DNA of 64,000 nt from Oscillospiraceae bacterium (GCA_017432615.1 JAFRIV010000029.1:32918-96917); one strand, 5' to 3'. Positions 53,362 to 62,049 are shown, counted from the stretch's first letter. Numbers and translations are program-made. Notes: a model not told the origin generated them from the letters alone.

Positions 53362-54726
53362 ATGGGTTTGGTGTTGTTCGTGCTTCTCTCTGCACTGGAA
53401 ATTATTTTGGCAGTTAAAGGACGCGGCAAGGAAAAAGAAAAGAAAGTCTGGCTGAAAAACCGGCTTCTCGTCCGCACAGCGGAAGCTGCAATCGTACTGA
53501 TTGCACTGCTGCTTCCCTATGGGCAGAAATGGCGTCTCGTTCCGCTGCTGGGCTTTCTGGCGTTGCTGGAGATCATAGCACTGCTGAAATGGCTGGGCGG
53601 CCGCAGGTCAGATAACGCTGAAAAGAAGACAGGATTTGCTGCTTCCAACTGTGTGTTCAGCATCCTTTTCATCGGCCTTCTGTTGATCCCGGCTGTTATA
53701 TTCACCGGCTACAAAGGTCTGCCTGTCTCAGGACCTCACCCTGTCGCAGAGACCTCCGTAATCGTGATTGACAGTTCCCGTACCGATCCCTTTGAGCAGG
53801 ACGGCAGCTTCCGCGAGGTGCCGGTGCATTTCTATTATCCTGCCGACGCAGAAGAGCGCGAGCGGTTCCCGCTGGTTGTGTTTTCCCACGGCGCCTTTGG
53901 TTATTACGAGAGCAATACCTCCACTTATAGGGAACTTGTCAGCAGCGGCTATGTGGTGGCTGCGCTGGATCACCCGCACCACGCCTTCTTTACACAGGAT
54001 ACTGCGGGGAAGACGATATTTGTTGATCAGGGCTTTTTTCAAACGGCGGTTTCACTCAACAACAACGCCTACGATGATCCGGAGAAATGCTACCCGATCT
54101 ACCGAGAGTGGATGGATCTGCGCACGTCAGATATGAACTGTATGCTGGACACGGTGAAAGCTGCCGGAGTATCCGGTAAGCTGAACGACGCATTATTTCT
54201 GCCGGAGAACAACCCCGACACGATTCTCTCCGTCCTGAAGATGATCGACATGACGAAGATCGGCCTGATGGGGCACTCCATGGGTGGCGCTACCTCGGTA
54301 CAGGTGGGAAGGGAGCGCAATGACATCTCCGCCGTCATCGACCTGGACGGAACAATGCTGGGAGAACTTCTTGGTGTGGAAAACGGAAACTACGTTGTCA
54401 ACAAAGAGCCTTATACGATTCCTTTGCTTGAATTTGCAAATTGGGAACAGTATAATGACCGCAAGGAATACCTTTTATTGGGTTATGCCTATCCCAATGA
54501 GGTACTGCTTTCGTGTGGCAAGGAGTGCTTTTACGTCACAGTCCGCGACACACTGCATATGGATTTTACCGATCTGCCCCTTCTGTCTCCAACCCTGGGG
54601 AACATACTCGGCAGCGGAGAGCGGGCCAATGCGGAAACGATGACTATCGTGAATGGCCTCGTGCGGGATTTCTTCAATTACACTTTGAAAGACGAAGACA
54701 CGTTTTCAGCGCAAGGAATCTACTGA
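53362..54726 (+). CDS. Membrane-anchored alpha/beta hydrolase (PAF-acetylhydrolase-like)
   Basis: The 454-residue protein has three N-terminal membrane segments (VLFVLLSALEIILAV, AAIVLIALLLP, CVFSILFIGLLLIPAVIFTG). An exposed alpha/beta-hydrolase domain follows. VVFSHGAFGYYE supplies the oxyanion region, S306 lies in GHSMGG, the acid is D327 or D329 in VIDLDG, and H399 lies in DTLHMDF. The order resembles PAF-acetylhydrolase II or dienelactone-hydrolase relatives. A lipid or ester substrate at the outer face is inferred. ATG 53362 is chosen for AGGTGA 6 bp upstream. It is the first gene of an operon with a LytTR regulator. Confidence 0.85.
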   Translation: MGLVLFVLLSALEIILAVKGRGKEKEKKVWLKNRLLVRTAEAAIVLIALLLPYGQKWRLVPLLGFLALLEIIALLKWLGGRRSDNAEKKTGFAASNCVFSILFIGLLLIPAVIFTGYKGLPVSGPHPVAETSVIVIDSSRTDPFEQDGSFREVPVHFYYPADAEERERFPLVVFSHGAFGYYESNTSTYRELVSSGYVVAALDHPHHAFFTQDTAGKTIFVDQGFFQTAVSLNNNAYDDPEKCYPIYREWMDLRTSDMNCMLDTVKAAGVSGKLNDALFLPENNPDTILSVLKMIDMTKIGLMGHSMGGATSVQVGRERNDISAVIDLDGTMLGELLGVENGNYVVNKEPYTIPLLEFANWEQYNDRKEYLLLGYAYPNEVLLSCGKECFYVTVRDTLHMDFTDLPLLSPTLGNILGSGERANAETMTIVNGLVRDFFNYTLKDEDTFSAQGIY

Positions 54727-54750
54727 GCTGTCGACGTGCCGGGAGACACT

Positions 54751-55194
54751 ATGGATGTTAAGATCAGGCAAATCGGTGAGGGAGAACAGGAACAGGTTCT
54801 GATCTGCTGCCGAGAGGTCACCGAAGAGGTACAGGAAATTGCCGCATTCATCCGATCCAGGCAGGGAAGCCTGTCTGGTGTACAGGACGAGAAACAGTAT
54901 GAGATCCCCATCTCCGAACTGTACTATATAGAGTCTGTGGACGGCAAGACCTTTCTCTATACAAAAGCGCAGGTTTATGAGACTTCATACCGGATCTACG
55001 AGTTGGAAAGCCTGCTCCGGCCAAAGCACTTTTTGCGCGTTTCCAAGTCCATGCTGCTGAACCTGATGAAGATCCGCTCTATCCGACCTGCTTTGAACGG
55101 ACGGCTTGTCGCCGTCCTGCAGTCAGGCGAGGAAGCAATCATTTCCCGTAGCTATGTCAAGGACCTGAAGTCCGCTTTGAAAGGAGAGGCATGA
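54751..55194 (+). CDS. LytTR-family DNA-binding regulator
   Basis: The roughly 147-residue cytoplasmic protein has a C-terminal LytTR domain at about 50-145: IPISELYYIESVDGKTFLYT, FLRVSKSMLLNLMKIRSIRP, ISRSYVKDLK. No receiver domain is present, so it belongs to the small LytTR regulators controlled by a partner membrane protein. ATG 54751 is preferred over GTG 54736, because GGGAG lies 5 bp before it. The DUF3021 gene follows after one base. Confidence 0.9.
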   Translation: MDVKIRQIGEGEQEQVLICCREVTEEVQEIAAFIRSRQGSLSGVQDEKQYEIPISELYYIESVDGKTFLYTKAQVYETSYRIYELESLLRPKHFLRVSKSMLLNLMKIRSIRPALNGRLVAVLQSGEEAIISRSYVKDLKSALKGEA

Positions 55195-55195
55195 G

Positions 55196-55672
55196 ATGAC
55201 CCTCAGGCAGTTTCTAATCCGTAAGCTGATGCTGTTTTTTACGCTTTCAACACTCATCACCATCGCTATTTACATTTTGGGCACAAGTTTCGATCCCGCT
55301 GCCCGCTTTGGGTACGATGGGTTTCTTTCTCCGCTTATTTATGCCGGCGTATGCGTGGTTCCCAGTCTGGTTACCTGGTCGAAACGGGAACTGAAACTCA
55401 GGGAATTGCTTCTGCGCGAGTTGCTGCAGTTTCTGCTGACTGAGACCATCGTACTGGGCCTGGCGTTCCGGAGCAGCGTGATCGATACATCTCGCCCCGC
55501 TGTGGTGATAGGAATCGCCGGGAGCGTGCTGGTGATCTATCTGCTTGCCTTTCTGATCTCATGGGCAACAAATTCCGCCGAAGCACGGGAAACCGACCGG
55601 GAACTGCAGAAATTCCAGCGCCTCCACGGCGTTGATCTGTGCGTATCGAACGAAACCGCTCAAGAGAATTGA
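55196..55672 (+). CDS. DUF3021 four-span membrane protein
   Basis: The 158-residue protein has four hydrophobic segments (LMLFFTLSTLITIAIYILG, FLSPLIYAGVCVVPSLVTW, FLLTETIVLGLAF, VVIGIAGSVLVIYLLAFLIS). A charged C-terminal tail ends in DLCVSNETAQEN. LytTR-DUF3021 pairs are common in Bacillota. The membrane protein probably holds the regulator inactive, as described for LytTR regulatory systems in streptococci. Repeat copy B follows its stop. Confidence 0.87.
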   Translation: MTLRQFLIRKLMLFFTLSTLITIAIYILGTSFDPAARFGYDGFLSPLIYAGVCVVPSLVTWSKRELKLRELLLRELLQFLLTETIVLGLAFRSSVIDTSRPAVVIGIAGSVLVIYLLAFLISWATNSAEARETDRELQKFQRLHGVDLCVSNETAQEN

Positions 55673-55718
55673 TGGAGCGTAAAAATGGTATAGAGAAGTT
55701 TACCCTCAAAAAAACGCA

Positions 55719-55750
55719 AGGCACTCTGTGAACTTCAGAGTACCTTTTTT
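55719..55750 (+). repeat. Hairpin/T-tract repeat, copy B
   Basis: The stem GGCACTCTG/CAGAGTACC has one C-A mismatch and is followed by TTTTTTGTGG. It lies 47 bp after the DUF3021 stop and serves as its terminator. It lies 44 bp beyond the end of the minus-strand ATP-grasp gene. Confidence 0.8.
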
Positions 55751-55793
55751 GTGGTGAAAATACTGCTAAAGAAATTCTGTCTGGCGATTGCCG

Positions 55794-56975
55794 TCAGCCC
55801 TGAACAAACCGGATGAATGCCAGGGTCTCATCAAAGGTCTTCAGGCGTACGGTATACATATACCGTCCCATTGTCGCCCAGCTGATCTCCGGCATCTCTT
55901 CCTGCATCATCATGACTGTACCGTAGCGATCCATAATCTCCTCGTGCGTATGGGTATAATGGTTCCCGTCCTTTCGGCTGGCATAGGCACAGTAGTACTG
56001 ATCCTCCGATACCGGCAGCCGCCGCTCATCAAAGCACACCATATCGGCGTAGATTTTGTAAACGTCTGTGGAATGGGCGAAGTTCATCATATCCGGTGTG
56101 TAGCCTCCGGGTGGGCGCATATTGACTTCCAGAGCCACAAAGTCTCCTCTGTCACCCAGCCCTTTGTGTTCTTTTGTCAGACGGAAGAACTCCAGATGGA
56201 CGAAGCGCCGGTCCACACCGAAAGCCTTGACCGTTCTGCGTCCAAGAGTTCTCAGCCCTTCTGCCACATCCGGGCAGGTATAGTAGTTCAGATCCAGATT
56301 TTCGTTGACAACGTCCATTACCGGAGGGAATACGTTCATGTTCTCAAACAGCGGTTCGCAGTTGGAATCAAAAATCCCGTCATAGGAGACGACGTCTCCC
56401 TGAATGAACTCCTCCATTACATAAGAAACAGGGGGCAAATCGGCATAGAAAGCGTCGAAATCGGCGTCATTTTCCAGCTTCCAGGTATCGTGCGCGCCAA
56501 CACCGATATTCGGCTTGACAATTACAGGATAGCCCACAAGGCTGATAAATTCGAGTCCGGCTTCCCGGGTCGAAACGAAGTGCTGTCGTGCGGTCGGAAT
56601 ACCGGCTTCGATATACAACTGCTTCATCAGGGCCTTTTCTTTGATGAAGCTGATTCGGTCGGCCCGGATACCGGTGGTCACGTTAAAGTCCGTACGCAGG
56701 CGGGCGTCCTGCTCCAGCCAGTATTCGTTCAGCGACTCGATCCAGTCGATCTTTCCGTATTTGAATGCAAAAAAACCGACGGCACGGTAGACCTGGTCGT
56801 AGTCCTCAAGGCTGCCTACCTTGTAATACTCGGTCAGACAGCCCTTCAGCTCCGGCTCCAGACCGTCATATGCTGCGTCACCAATGCCCAGCACATTGAC
56901 ACCGTTTTGGCGCAGCCGGTCACAGAACTGCCAGTAGGTGCGGGGGAAGTTCGGAGAGATAAAAACGAAATTCAC
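55794..56975 (-). CDS. ATP-grasp ligase-like protein
   Basis: The 393-residue cytoplasmic protein begins NFVFISPNFPRTYWQFCDRL, a pre-ATP-grasp domain. The ATP-grasp core has ISFIKEKALMKQLYIEAGIP, GYPVIVKPNIGVGAHDT, YVMEEFIQGDVVSYDGIF and the metal-binding end FVALEVNMRPPGGYT. Such enzymes join a carboxylate to an amine or thiol through an acyl phosphate. The substrates are unknown. GTG 56975 is used; the frame upstream lies in the preceding gene. It is separated by 16 bp from the esterase gene and shares its promoter. Confidence 0.83.
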   Translation of the reverse strand: MNFVFISPNFPRTYWQFCDRLRQNGVNVLGIGDAAYDGLEPELKGCLTEYYKVGSLEDYDQVYRAVGFFAFKYGKIDWIESLNEYWLEQDARLRTDFNVTTGIRADRISFIKEKALMKQLYIEAGIPTARQHFVSTREAGLEFISLVGYPVIVKPNIGVGAHDTWKLENDADFDAFYADLPPVSYVMEEFIQGDVVSYDGIFDSNCEPLFENMNVFPPVMDVVNENLDLNYYTCPDVAEGLRTLGRRTVKAFGVDRRFVHLEFFRLTKEHKGLGDRGDFVALEVNMRPPGGYTPDMMNFAHSTDVYKIYADMVCFDERRLPVSEDQYYCAYASRKDGNHYTHTHEEIMDRYGTVMMMQEEMPEISWATMGRYMYTVRLKTFDETLAFIRFVQG

Positions 56976-56991
56976 GAATTCACATCCCTTC

Positions 56992-57732
56992 TTATTGATC
57001 GCCCAGCATATAGGGCAGGAAATAACGCATCTGCTTATACCACCAGGGCCAGTCATGGTTCACATCATAGCCCCAGAAATCGCACCAGGCGTGGATCCCC
57101 TTCTCGCGGAAGACGCTTTCAAGATATTTGAGAGTCCTCAGGCTGTCCTCCTCCCATGCACCCTGACCGCAGCACAGGATGATCCTGCGTTCATTGTACA
57201 GACGGATGTACGGATGGTCTGCAGGCATCTGCGGGAGAAAACGTTCCGGAGAGCTTTCATAAAGCGTTCCGTTCATCCAGCCGTCAAAAAAATAATCCGA
57301 ATCGTACACGCCGGAGAGCCCGATCACACCGCAAAACAGATCCGGGCGGCGGAGGAAGGTGATCAGTGCATGGTTTGCACCCATGCTGAAGCCGGTGACG
57401 GCGGGAACCTGATCGTTGCGGCTGCGCATGAAGGGAATGACTTCATCGGTAATATAGTGAAAATACTGCTCCTGACGGGCGGCGCGCCATTCCTTGTCGC
57501 CCTCTTTCAGCGACCAGCTCTCTGCATCCACGCTGTCCACCGCAAACAACTGAATCCTTCCTTCCTCAATAAAATCGGCCAGCTGGTCGATCATACCGAA
57601 ATCTTCATAGTTGTTTGCCATGGAATTCTGCGTGGGAAAGCACAGCAGCGGCATTCCGCTGTGCCCGTAGATCATGAGGCGCATGTCCTTGTCCAGAATC
57701 CAACTGTAATGACCATACTCTTCTCTGTACAT
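56992..57732 (-). CDS. Putative esterase (esterase D/Fes-like alpha/beta hydrolase)
   Basis: The 246-residue cytoplasmic protein has nucleophile S116 in VTGFSMGANHAL and a likely catalytic H226 in YDVNHDWPWWYKQ. GMPLLCFPTQNSMANNYEDF in the N-terminal part lies near the oxyanion site. It belongs to the putative-esterase family, whose members cut esters or transfer acyl groups. It is the first gene of a two-gene unit with an ATP-grasp enzyme, so the pair may add and remove the same group. Confidence 0.83.
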   Translation of the reverse strand: MYREEYGHYSWILDKDMRLMIYGHSGMPLLCFPTQNSMANNYEDFGMIDQLADFIEEGRIQLFAVDSVDAESWSLKEGDKEWRAARQEQYFHYITDEVIPFMRSRNDQVPAVTGFSMGANHALITFLRRPDLFCGVIGLSGVYDSDYFFDGWMNGTLYESSPERFLPQMPADHPYIRLYNERRIILCCGQGAWEEDSLRTLKYLESVFREKGIHAWCDFWGYDVNHDWPWWYKQMRYFLPYMLGDQ

Positions 57733-57768
57733 ACTTTATCCTCTTTCTTCTGTCCAAAATACTATTAA

Positions 57769-57797
57769 ATCATATAACGTATCGTTATTTTTGTCAA
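57769..57797 (-). promoter_or_regulatory. Esterase/ATP-grasp promoter with a palindrome in the spacer
   Basis: On the minus strand, TTGACA (57792-57797) and TATGAT (57769-57774) are 17 bp apart. A perfect palindrome ATAACG-TAT-CGTTAT (57774-57788) fills the spacer, which is typical of a repressor operator. The half-site TATCGTTATTT recurs at 57899-57909, before the YccF promoter. Confidence 0.65.
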
Positions 57798-57879
57798 CTG
57801 TGAGTGTTTTACAAGTCTTCCAAAATCGGAGGGTGGAAGATGCCCCCTTCGTCTCCATAATCCGCAAAGCATTCAGTAC

Positions 57880-57942
57880 CCTGCAGAGCATCGATATTTA
57901 TCGTTATTTAAGGTGGAAAAATCCGCTGTGCTGATGTATAAT
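57880..57942 (+). promoter_or_regulatory. YccF promoter within a decayed hairpin repeat
   Basis: TGGAAA (57914-57919) and TATAAT (57937-57942) are 17 bp apart. Together with the bases between (TGGAAAAATCCG ... TGTATAAT) this is nearly the same as the block after repeat copy E at 63368-63396. CCTGCAGAGC at about 57880-57889 may be the remains of the hairpin repeat's right arm. Confidence 0.55.
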
Positions 57943-58030
57943 AAATATGTTTTTCCTGATATTCTTTCCCTGATCTGACAGCCTGATGCAGCAGTATTAT
58001 GGGTTTTACACAAAAAGGAGAATTGAAACG

Positions 58031-58405
58031 ATGAGAATTATCGGTAATATTATCTGGATCGTTTTCGGCGGCTTACTGAGTTACCTGGCATGGGTGTTGG
58101 CAGGCATTCTGTGGTGCGTTACAATCATAGGAATTCCTGTAGGCCTGCAGTGCTTCAAGCTCGCAAGCATCTCACTGAATCCCTTTGGGAAAGAGATTGT
58201 TTATGAGGGAGAAGCAGTATCCTTTCTGCTGAATGTGGTATGGTTCCTGGCAAGCGGATGGGTCCTCGCACTGGCCAATTATCTGCTTGGCATCCTGTTT
58301 TGCATCACAATTATTGGGATTCCCTTCGGAAAGCAGTATTTTAAGATTGCAGGTCTTTCTCTTCGCCCGTTTGGTGCTTCTGTCGTAAGAGAACATTATC
58401 TGTAA
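58031..58405 (+). CDS. YccF-family (DUF307) inner-membrane protein
   Basis: The 124-residue protein consists of two similar halves, each with a span and the motif CxTIIGIPxGxQxFKxAxxSLxPFG (CVTIIGIPVGLQCFKLASIS and CITIIGIPFGKQYFKIAGLS). This is the YccF double repeat. The function of the family is unknown. ATG 58031 follows AAGGAG by about 10 bp. It has its own promoter near 57914. Confidence 0.9.
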   Translation: MRIIGNIIWIVFGGLLSYLAWVLAGILWCVTIIGIPVGLQCFKLASISLNPFGKEIVYEGEAVSFLLNVVWFLASGWVLALANYLLGILFCITIIGIPFGKQYFKIAGLSLRPFGASVVREHYL

Positions 58406-58438
58406 AGAAGCAGATTTCATCAACTCTAGCAACCTTGG

Positions 58439-58454
58439 GATAAGGATCCTTATC
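58439..58454. repeat. 16-bp palindrome after yccF
   Basis: GATAAGGATCCTTATC is a perfect palindrome 33 bp after the YccF stop and is followed by GGTTTTG. It is a weak terminator or a protein-binding site. Confidence 0.45.
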
Positions 58455-58533
58455 GGTTTTGTCATCCTTTCTTATGATGAGTGCGTCTTTGTTTTTGACT
58501 GATTGATTACTGAAGATTTGTGGAGGAGTCAGT

Positions 58534-58989
58534 ATGGAGTTGTTTGAAGATAGAATTGAGGCATTTTTTACGGACTTCGGAAAAAGTAAAAAAATGGTGC
58601 TCTCAACTTCTGAAAATGACAGAGTTTCATCACGAATGATGAGCATTGTACAGATCGATGGCGAATTTTATTTTCAAACAGATAAAAAGATGAAAAAATA
58701 TCGACAGCTCCTGGCTAACCGTCATGTTGCTCTGTGTATAGATAACATACAAATTGAAGGATTTTGCGAAGAAATTGGACATCCGTTGGAAAACCTCGCT
58801 TTTTGCAGTGCGTTTCAGGAATGCTTCAAGGGTTCCTATGATGCGTACTCTTCATTGAAAAATGAAAGACTTTTTGTTGTAAGGCCATTTTATATAGAAC
58901 GCTGGATATATAAAAATGGGTTGCCCTTTATTGAAACTTTTTGCTTCAGGAACAGGCAATATGGCTTTGAACAGTATACAGGCGTATGA
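58534..58989 (+). CDS. Pyridoxamine 5'-phosphate oxidase-family protein
   Basis: The 151-residue split-barrel flavoprotein has KMVLSTSENDRVSSRMMSIV, GEFYFQTDKKMKKYRQLLAN and RHVALCIDNIQIEG, the pattern of the small PNPOx-like family. It probably binds FMN or F420-like cofactors; the substrate is unknown. It is more AT-rich than its neighbours. A GGAGGAG site precedes the ATG. Confidence 0.85.
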   Translation: MELFEDRIEAFFTDFGKSKKMVLSTSENDRVSSRMMSIVQIDGEFYFQTDKKMKKYRQLLANRHVALCIDNIQIEGFCEEIGHPLENLAFCSAFQECFKGSYDAYSSLKNERLFVVRPFYIERWIYKNGLPFIETFCFRNRQYGFEQYTGV

Positions 58990-59027
58990 TTTTTTACGTT
59001 TATCAGACCGTTAGAAACAGAAGATGA

Positions 59028-59153
59028 GGCGTCACGCTCAAAACTTACGCGCGTCTGAGACCGGTAGATACCAACAAAGTGCCTTACCGCATAGAGCAGG
59101 AAACGCTCGCGAGCAAGATGAAGGACTTGGAGGATCTGCTCTTAACTGTATAA
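59028..59153 (+). pseudogene. C-terminal remnant of a tyrosine integrase
   Basis: After an in-frame TGA the frame reads GVTLKTYARLRPVDTN and ends at TAA 59151-59153, about 41 codons. GVTLKTY matches GVTLNTY at the catalytic tyrosine of the second integrase remnant. The DNA (GGCGTCACGCTCAAnACTTAC) is almost identical in both. Everything upstream of the tyrosine motif is gone. Repeat copy C follows after 15 bp. Confidence 0.55.
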
Positions 59154-59168
59154 CTCCAAAAATCGAAA

Positions 59169-59199
59169 GACACTCCGCGAACAGCAGAGTGCCTTTTTT
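59169..59199 (+). repeat. Hairpin/T-tract repeat, copy C
   Basis: GACACTCCGC/GCAGAGTGCC around GAACA is followed by TTTTTTATAAGG. Two stem positions are mismatched against the other copies. It lies 15 bp after the integrase remnant stop. Confidence 0.75.
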
Positions 59200-59267
59200 A
59201 TAAGGAGACGCCCTATCCCGGAAAGATGCGGACATCCTCGCAGATACCATATTATTTTCTTACGGAC

Positions 59268-61322
59268 TTACCAGATTGCAACTCTGTCTTCGGGAGCAAG
59301 ATACATATTGTCGCCTTCGGTGATGCCATAGAAATTCAGGAACTCGTCGTACTGCTGCAGATTTGTATTAATGTGCAGATAGTTCATGGGGTGCTCGTCT
59401 TCCAGACGCGCCATAGCCATCATGAGAGTCTCTTTTGTGGCATAGCGATCGGCGTAAGCACGGAAAAATTTATCATAATCGAAATCCGGCTTCTCAGCAG
59501 CAATACGAAGCATGCATTTTAAGGCTGCCATATCCGCACAGGCTTCTCCAATCATAGCCTCGCCGTTAAAGTCCTGTCCTTCCCATGGACGCATCGCGTT
59601 AAAATAGGCGGCGAGCTTTTCATTTTTCTCGTTGAAAGCGGCATAGTCGTCCTCTGTCCACCAGTTAATGGAATTCCCGTCTTTGTCATACGTCGCGCCA
59701 AATGCATCGAATGCATGGGAGATCTCATGCGCTATGGCAGTACCGGTATATGCATAGAGTTCTTCATCCGTCATGTCCGGCCTGTAGTTGGGATTTTGTG
59801 CAAACGCGGCATTGATATATATCCCGTTGACAGACGGCGTATAGGTGCAGTTGCCTATGAATGGAAGCGAATCCCAAATCGTCCTGTCAAAGGGCTTGGA
59901 TACCTCCGCAACTGCTTTGTCATGCTCGTGCTTTTTTATTGCTCGCCAGGCTTCCCACAGATTGCCGCCTTCTTCTTTTGCGGTAAAGTTCACGTCTTCA
60001 AGACTGTAAGCCTCCCAGTTGTCCGGGTACAAAACGTTTCTGGTCATGCTGTCCAGCTTGGCAATGGCACCGGCACGGGTCTCATCAGAGATAAAGTTGG
60101 CATCCTCAATAATACCGTAATAGGCATTGACGATTTCTTCAACCAATTCTGATAGGCGTGCTTTGTCGGCAGGATTCGCATATCTGTCCACATAAAGCTT
60201 TGAGACTGGCCAAGCAACAACACTGTTCACTTCATCATAGACAAGAGACGAGAGATATTCTTCCTTGTCCACTTCGTAGTGCATACCGCTCGCAATCATT
60301 TCCTGATAGTCGCTGACAAGGACATAGCTTTCCCAATCCAGGGCTTCCGCCTTCTCAAAAATGCTGTGCAAAATAAGATAATCCCGCAGAAGGGGCAGAT
60401 TTTCTTCTGTATAAAGCTCATTCAGCTTTCCAAGAACTGCCGGCGCCGGAATTAGATATCGGTCCATTGCGGGATATCCGTCGGCCTTCTCCAATGTTTC
60501 CAGGATCGGGATATTCGGGGTAATCGCCAGCAGTTCACTGCGGGTGTAATATGTATCGCTACCGGCATTATCCCCCTTACCCGCAAGGACAGTATTCAGC
60601 AGCGTCTCCCATGCGAAACAGTTATCGAATTTCTGCTTCGCATCCTCTTCACTGTATCCGAGCTTTTCCAGCATTTTCCTGAAAAAGGCTTCATAGGTTT
60701 CCTTTTGGGTTTTCCCGTAGTCCGTCATCTCACAGTATTCCGTGTGATCCAGGATTAAACTGTATCCGTTTTTTATTGAGAGGACATTAGTGCCCGGATT
60801 TTCCGTATCCTGCACGCTGCTCTCTTTCCAAAGACAGTAGAGCCGGTCTTCTCCCGGTGTTTTGACAAAGTACTCTGTCAGAGCATCAAGACTTGTGATC
60901 TCTTCCACCACGTCGATCATTTCCTTTAATGGAGCGACACCAAGGGCATCCCGGGAGTCCCAGTCACAAAGAAGATAGAAGTAGTCATAGGCAAGCCTGG
61001 CGTCGTGATCTTCCGGTACTTCTCCGTGGAACAGGGCCATCATATCCTTGGTACTTTTGATATTCACATCGATAGTGTTTCCGGCCGCAAGATATCCCTC
61101 CGGGATCTCCAGGCTAAGGATTCTGTCTTTATTAGCCCAGAGCGCAAAGTTATCCTTCAAATCGGTGGGCGTATCCGCGGTGACATTTCCTTCCAGATCG
61201 ATGTCCAGCCATGGTGTTCCGGTGGTATAGTCGATCGCCTCAATGGGGCTCTCCGCAATAGCCGAAGCTGCCAGAGACAAGCACAACGCTGCCGTCAGAA
61301 TGATGCTGATTGTTTTTTTCAT
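59268..61322 (-). CDS. Secreted M13-family (PepO/neprilysin-like) metallopeptidase
   Basis: The 684-residue protein has a signal peptide (KKTISIILTAALCLSLAASA). The M13 peptidase has the zinc motif H532-E-I-S-H536 in AIAHEISHAFDAFG, the third ligand in GEACADMAALKC and the NSINWWTEDDYAAF segment. The N-terminal M13 domain is complete and the C terminus ends in VAIW, as usual. It cleaves peptides outside the membrane. It lies on the minus strand between two plus-strand integrase remnants, each followed by a hairpin repeat. GAGAGG lies 8 bp before the ATG. Confidence 0.92.
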   Translation of the reverse strand: MKKTISIILTAALCLSLAASAIAESPIEAIDYTTGTPWLDIDLEGNVTADTPTDLKDNFALWANKDRILSLEIPEGYLAAGNTIDVNIKSTKDMMALFHGEVPEDHDARLAYDYFYLLCDWDSRDALGVAPLKEMIDVVEEITSLDALTEYFVKTPGEDRLYCLWKESSVQDTENPGTNVLSIKNGYSLILDHTEYCEMTDYGKTQKETYEAFFRKMLEKLGYSEEDAKQKFDNCFAWETLLNTVLAGKGDNAGSDTYYTRSELLAITPNIPILETLEKADGYPAMDRYLIPAPAVLGKLNELYTEENLPLLRDYLILHSIFEKAEALDWESYVLVSDYQEMIASGMHYEVDKEEYLSSLVYDEVNSVVAWPVSKLYVDRYANPADKARLSELVEEIVNAYYGIIEDANFISDETRAGAIAKLDSMTRNVLYPDNWEAYSLEDVNFTAKEEGGNLWEAWRAIKKHEHDKAVAEVSKPFDRTIWDSLPFIGNCTYTPSVNGIYINAAFAQNPNYRPDMTDEELYAYTGTAIAHEISHAFDAFGATYDKDGNSINWWTEDDYAAFNEKNEKLAAYFNAMRPWEGQDFNGEAMIGEACADMAALKCMLRIAAEKPDFDYDKFFRAYADRYATKETLMMAMARLEDEHPMNYLHINTNLQQYDEFLNFYGITEGDNMYLAPEDRVAIW

Positions 61323-61372
61323 TTGCCCATCCTCTCATTTATTGTATGAATATATACAGAAGTCTATATATA

Positions 61373-61942
61373 GGGGGTCATATCGACTTTGAGCATCACC
61401 TGATCAATATTGATCACCAGCTCCAACGGAGCGCGGATATGACGCTTGTGATTCAGGAGACCAAGACCCACGCCGGAACCCGCAAGCTCCCGATGACGGC
61501 CGACGTCGAGCAATGCTTCCGCGCCATCATCGAGGACCGGCCGACCCCCAGGATCGAGCGCATGGTCGACGGGCGCAGCGGTTTTCTGTTTCTGGACAAG
61601 GACTGCCTGCCGGAAGTGGCCATGCACTGGGAGCACCGGTTCAACCATATGGTCAAGCGCTACAACGATATCTACCGGGTCCAAATGCCCAACATCACTC
61701 CGCACGTTTGCCGCCATACTTACTGCAGCAATCAGGCCAAGGCGGGCATGAATCCGAAAACGCTGCAGTACCTAATGGGTCACAGCGACATCGGCGTCAC
61801 GCTCAATACTTACACCCACTTGGGGCTGGAAGACGCCGCTGAGGAACTCCGCCGCATGGAGGAAGCCGAGGCCGCCCGCAGGGAGCAGGAAAAGCTCGCG
61901 GGCAAGGCGAAGGATGCTCAGAAACTTTTCAACGCGGTCTGA
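61373..61942 (+). pseudogene. Truncated tyrosine integrase (Tn916-type catalytic domain)
   Basis: The frame encodes only the C-terminal 190 residues of a Tn916-like integrase, starting at GGHIDFEHHLINI. The catalytic HxxR (ITPHVCRHTYCSNQA), the second histidine (LMGHSDIG) and the tyrosine (TLNTYTHL) remain. The first catalytic arginine, the core-binding domain and the arm-binding domain are missing. Its codon use is more GC-rich than the neighbours, suggesting a foreign origin. It cannot be active alone. Repeat copy D follows 21 bp after its stop. Confidence 0.85.
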
Positions 61943-61963
61943 AAACAGCGACAAAACCAGCAA

Positions 61964-61997
61964 GGCACTCTGCGAGCTGCAGAGTGCCGTTTTTTTT
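61964..61997 (+). repeat. Hairpin/T-tract repeat, copy D
   Basis: A perfect 10-bp stem GGCACTCTGC/GCAGAGTGCC with loop GAGCT is followed by GTTTTTTTTAGTGG. It lies between the integrase remnant and the second sigma copy. Confidence 0.9.
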
Positions 61998-62049
61998 AGT
62001 GGCTACTATGTGTGTCATACTTGTATGCCACGCGTGTGACGGTGTCCTC

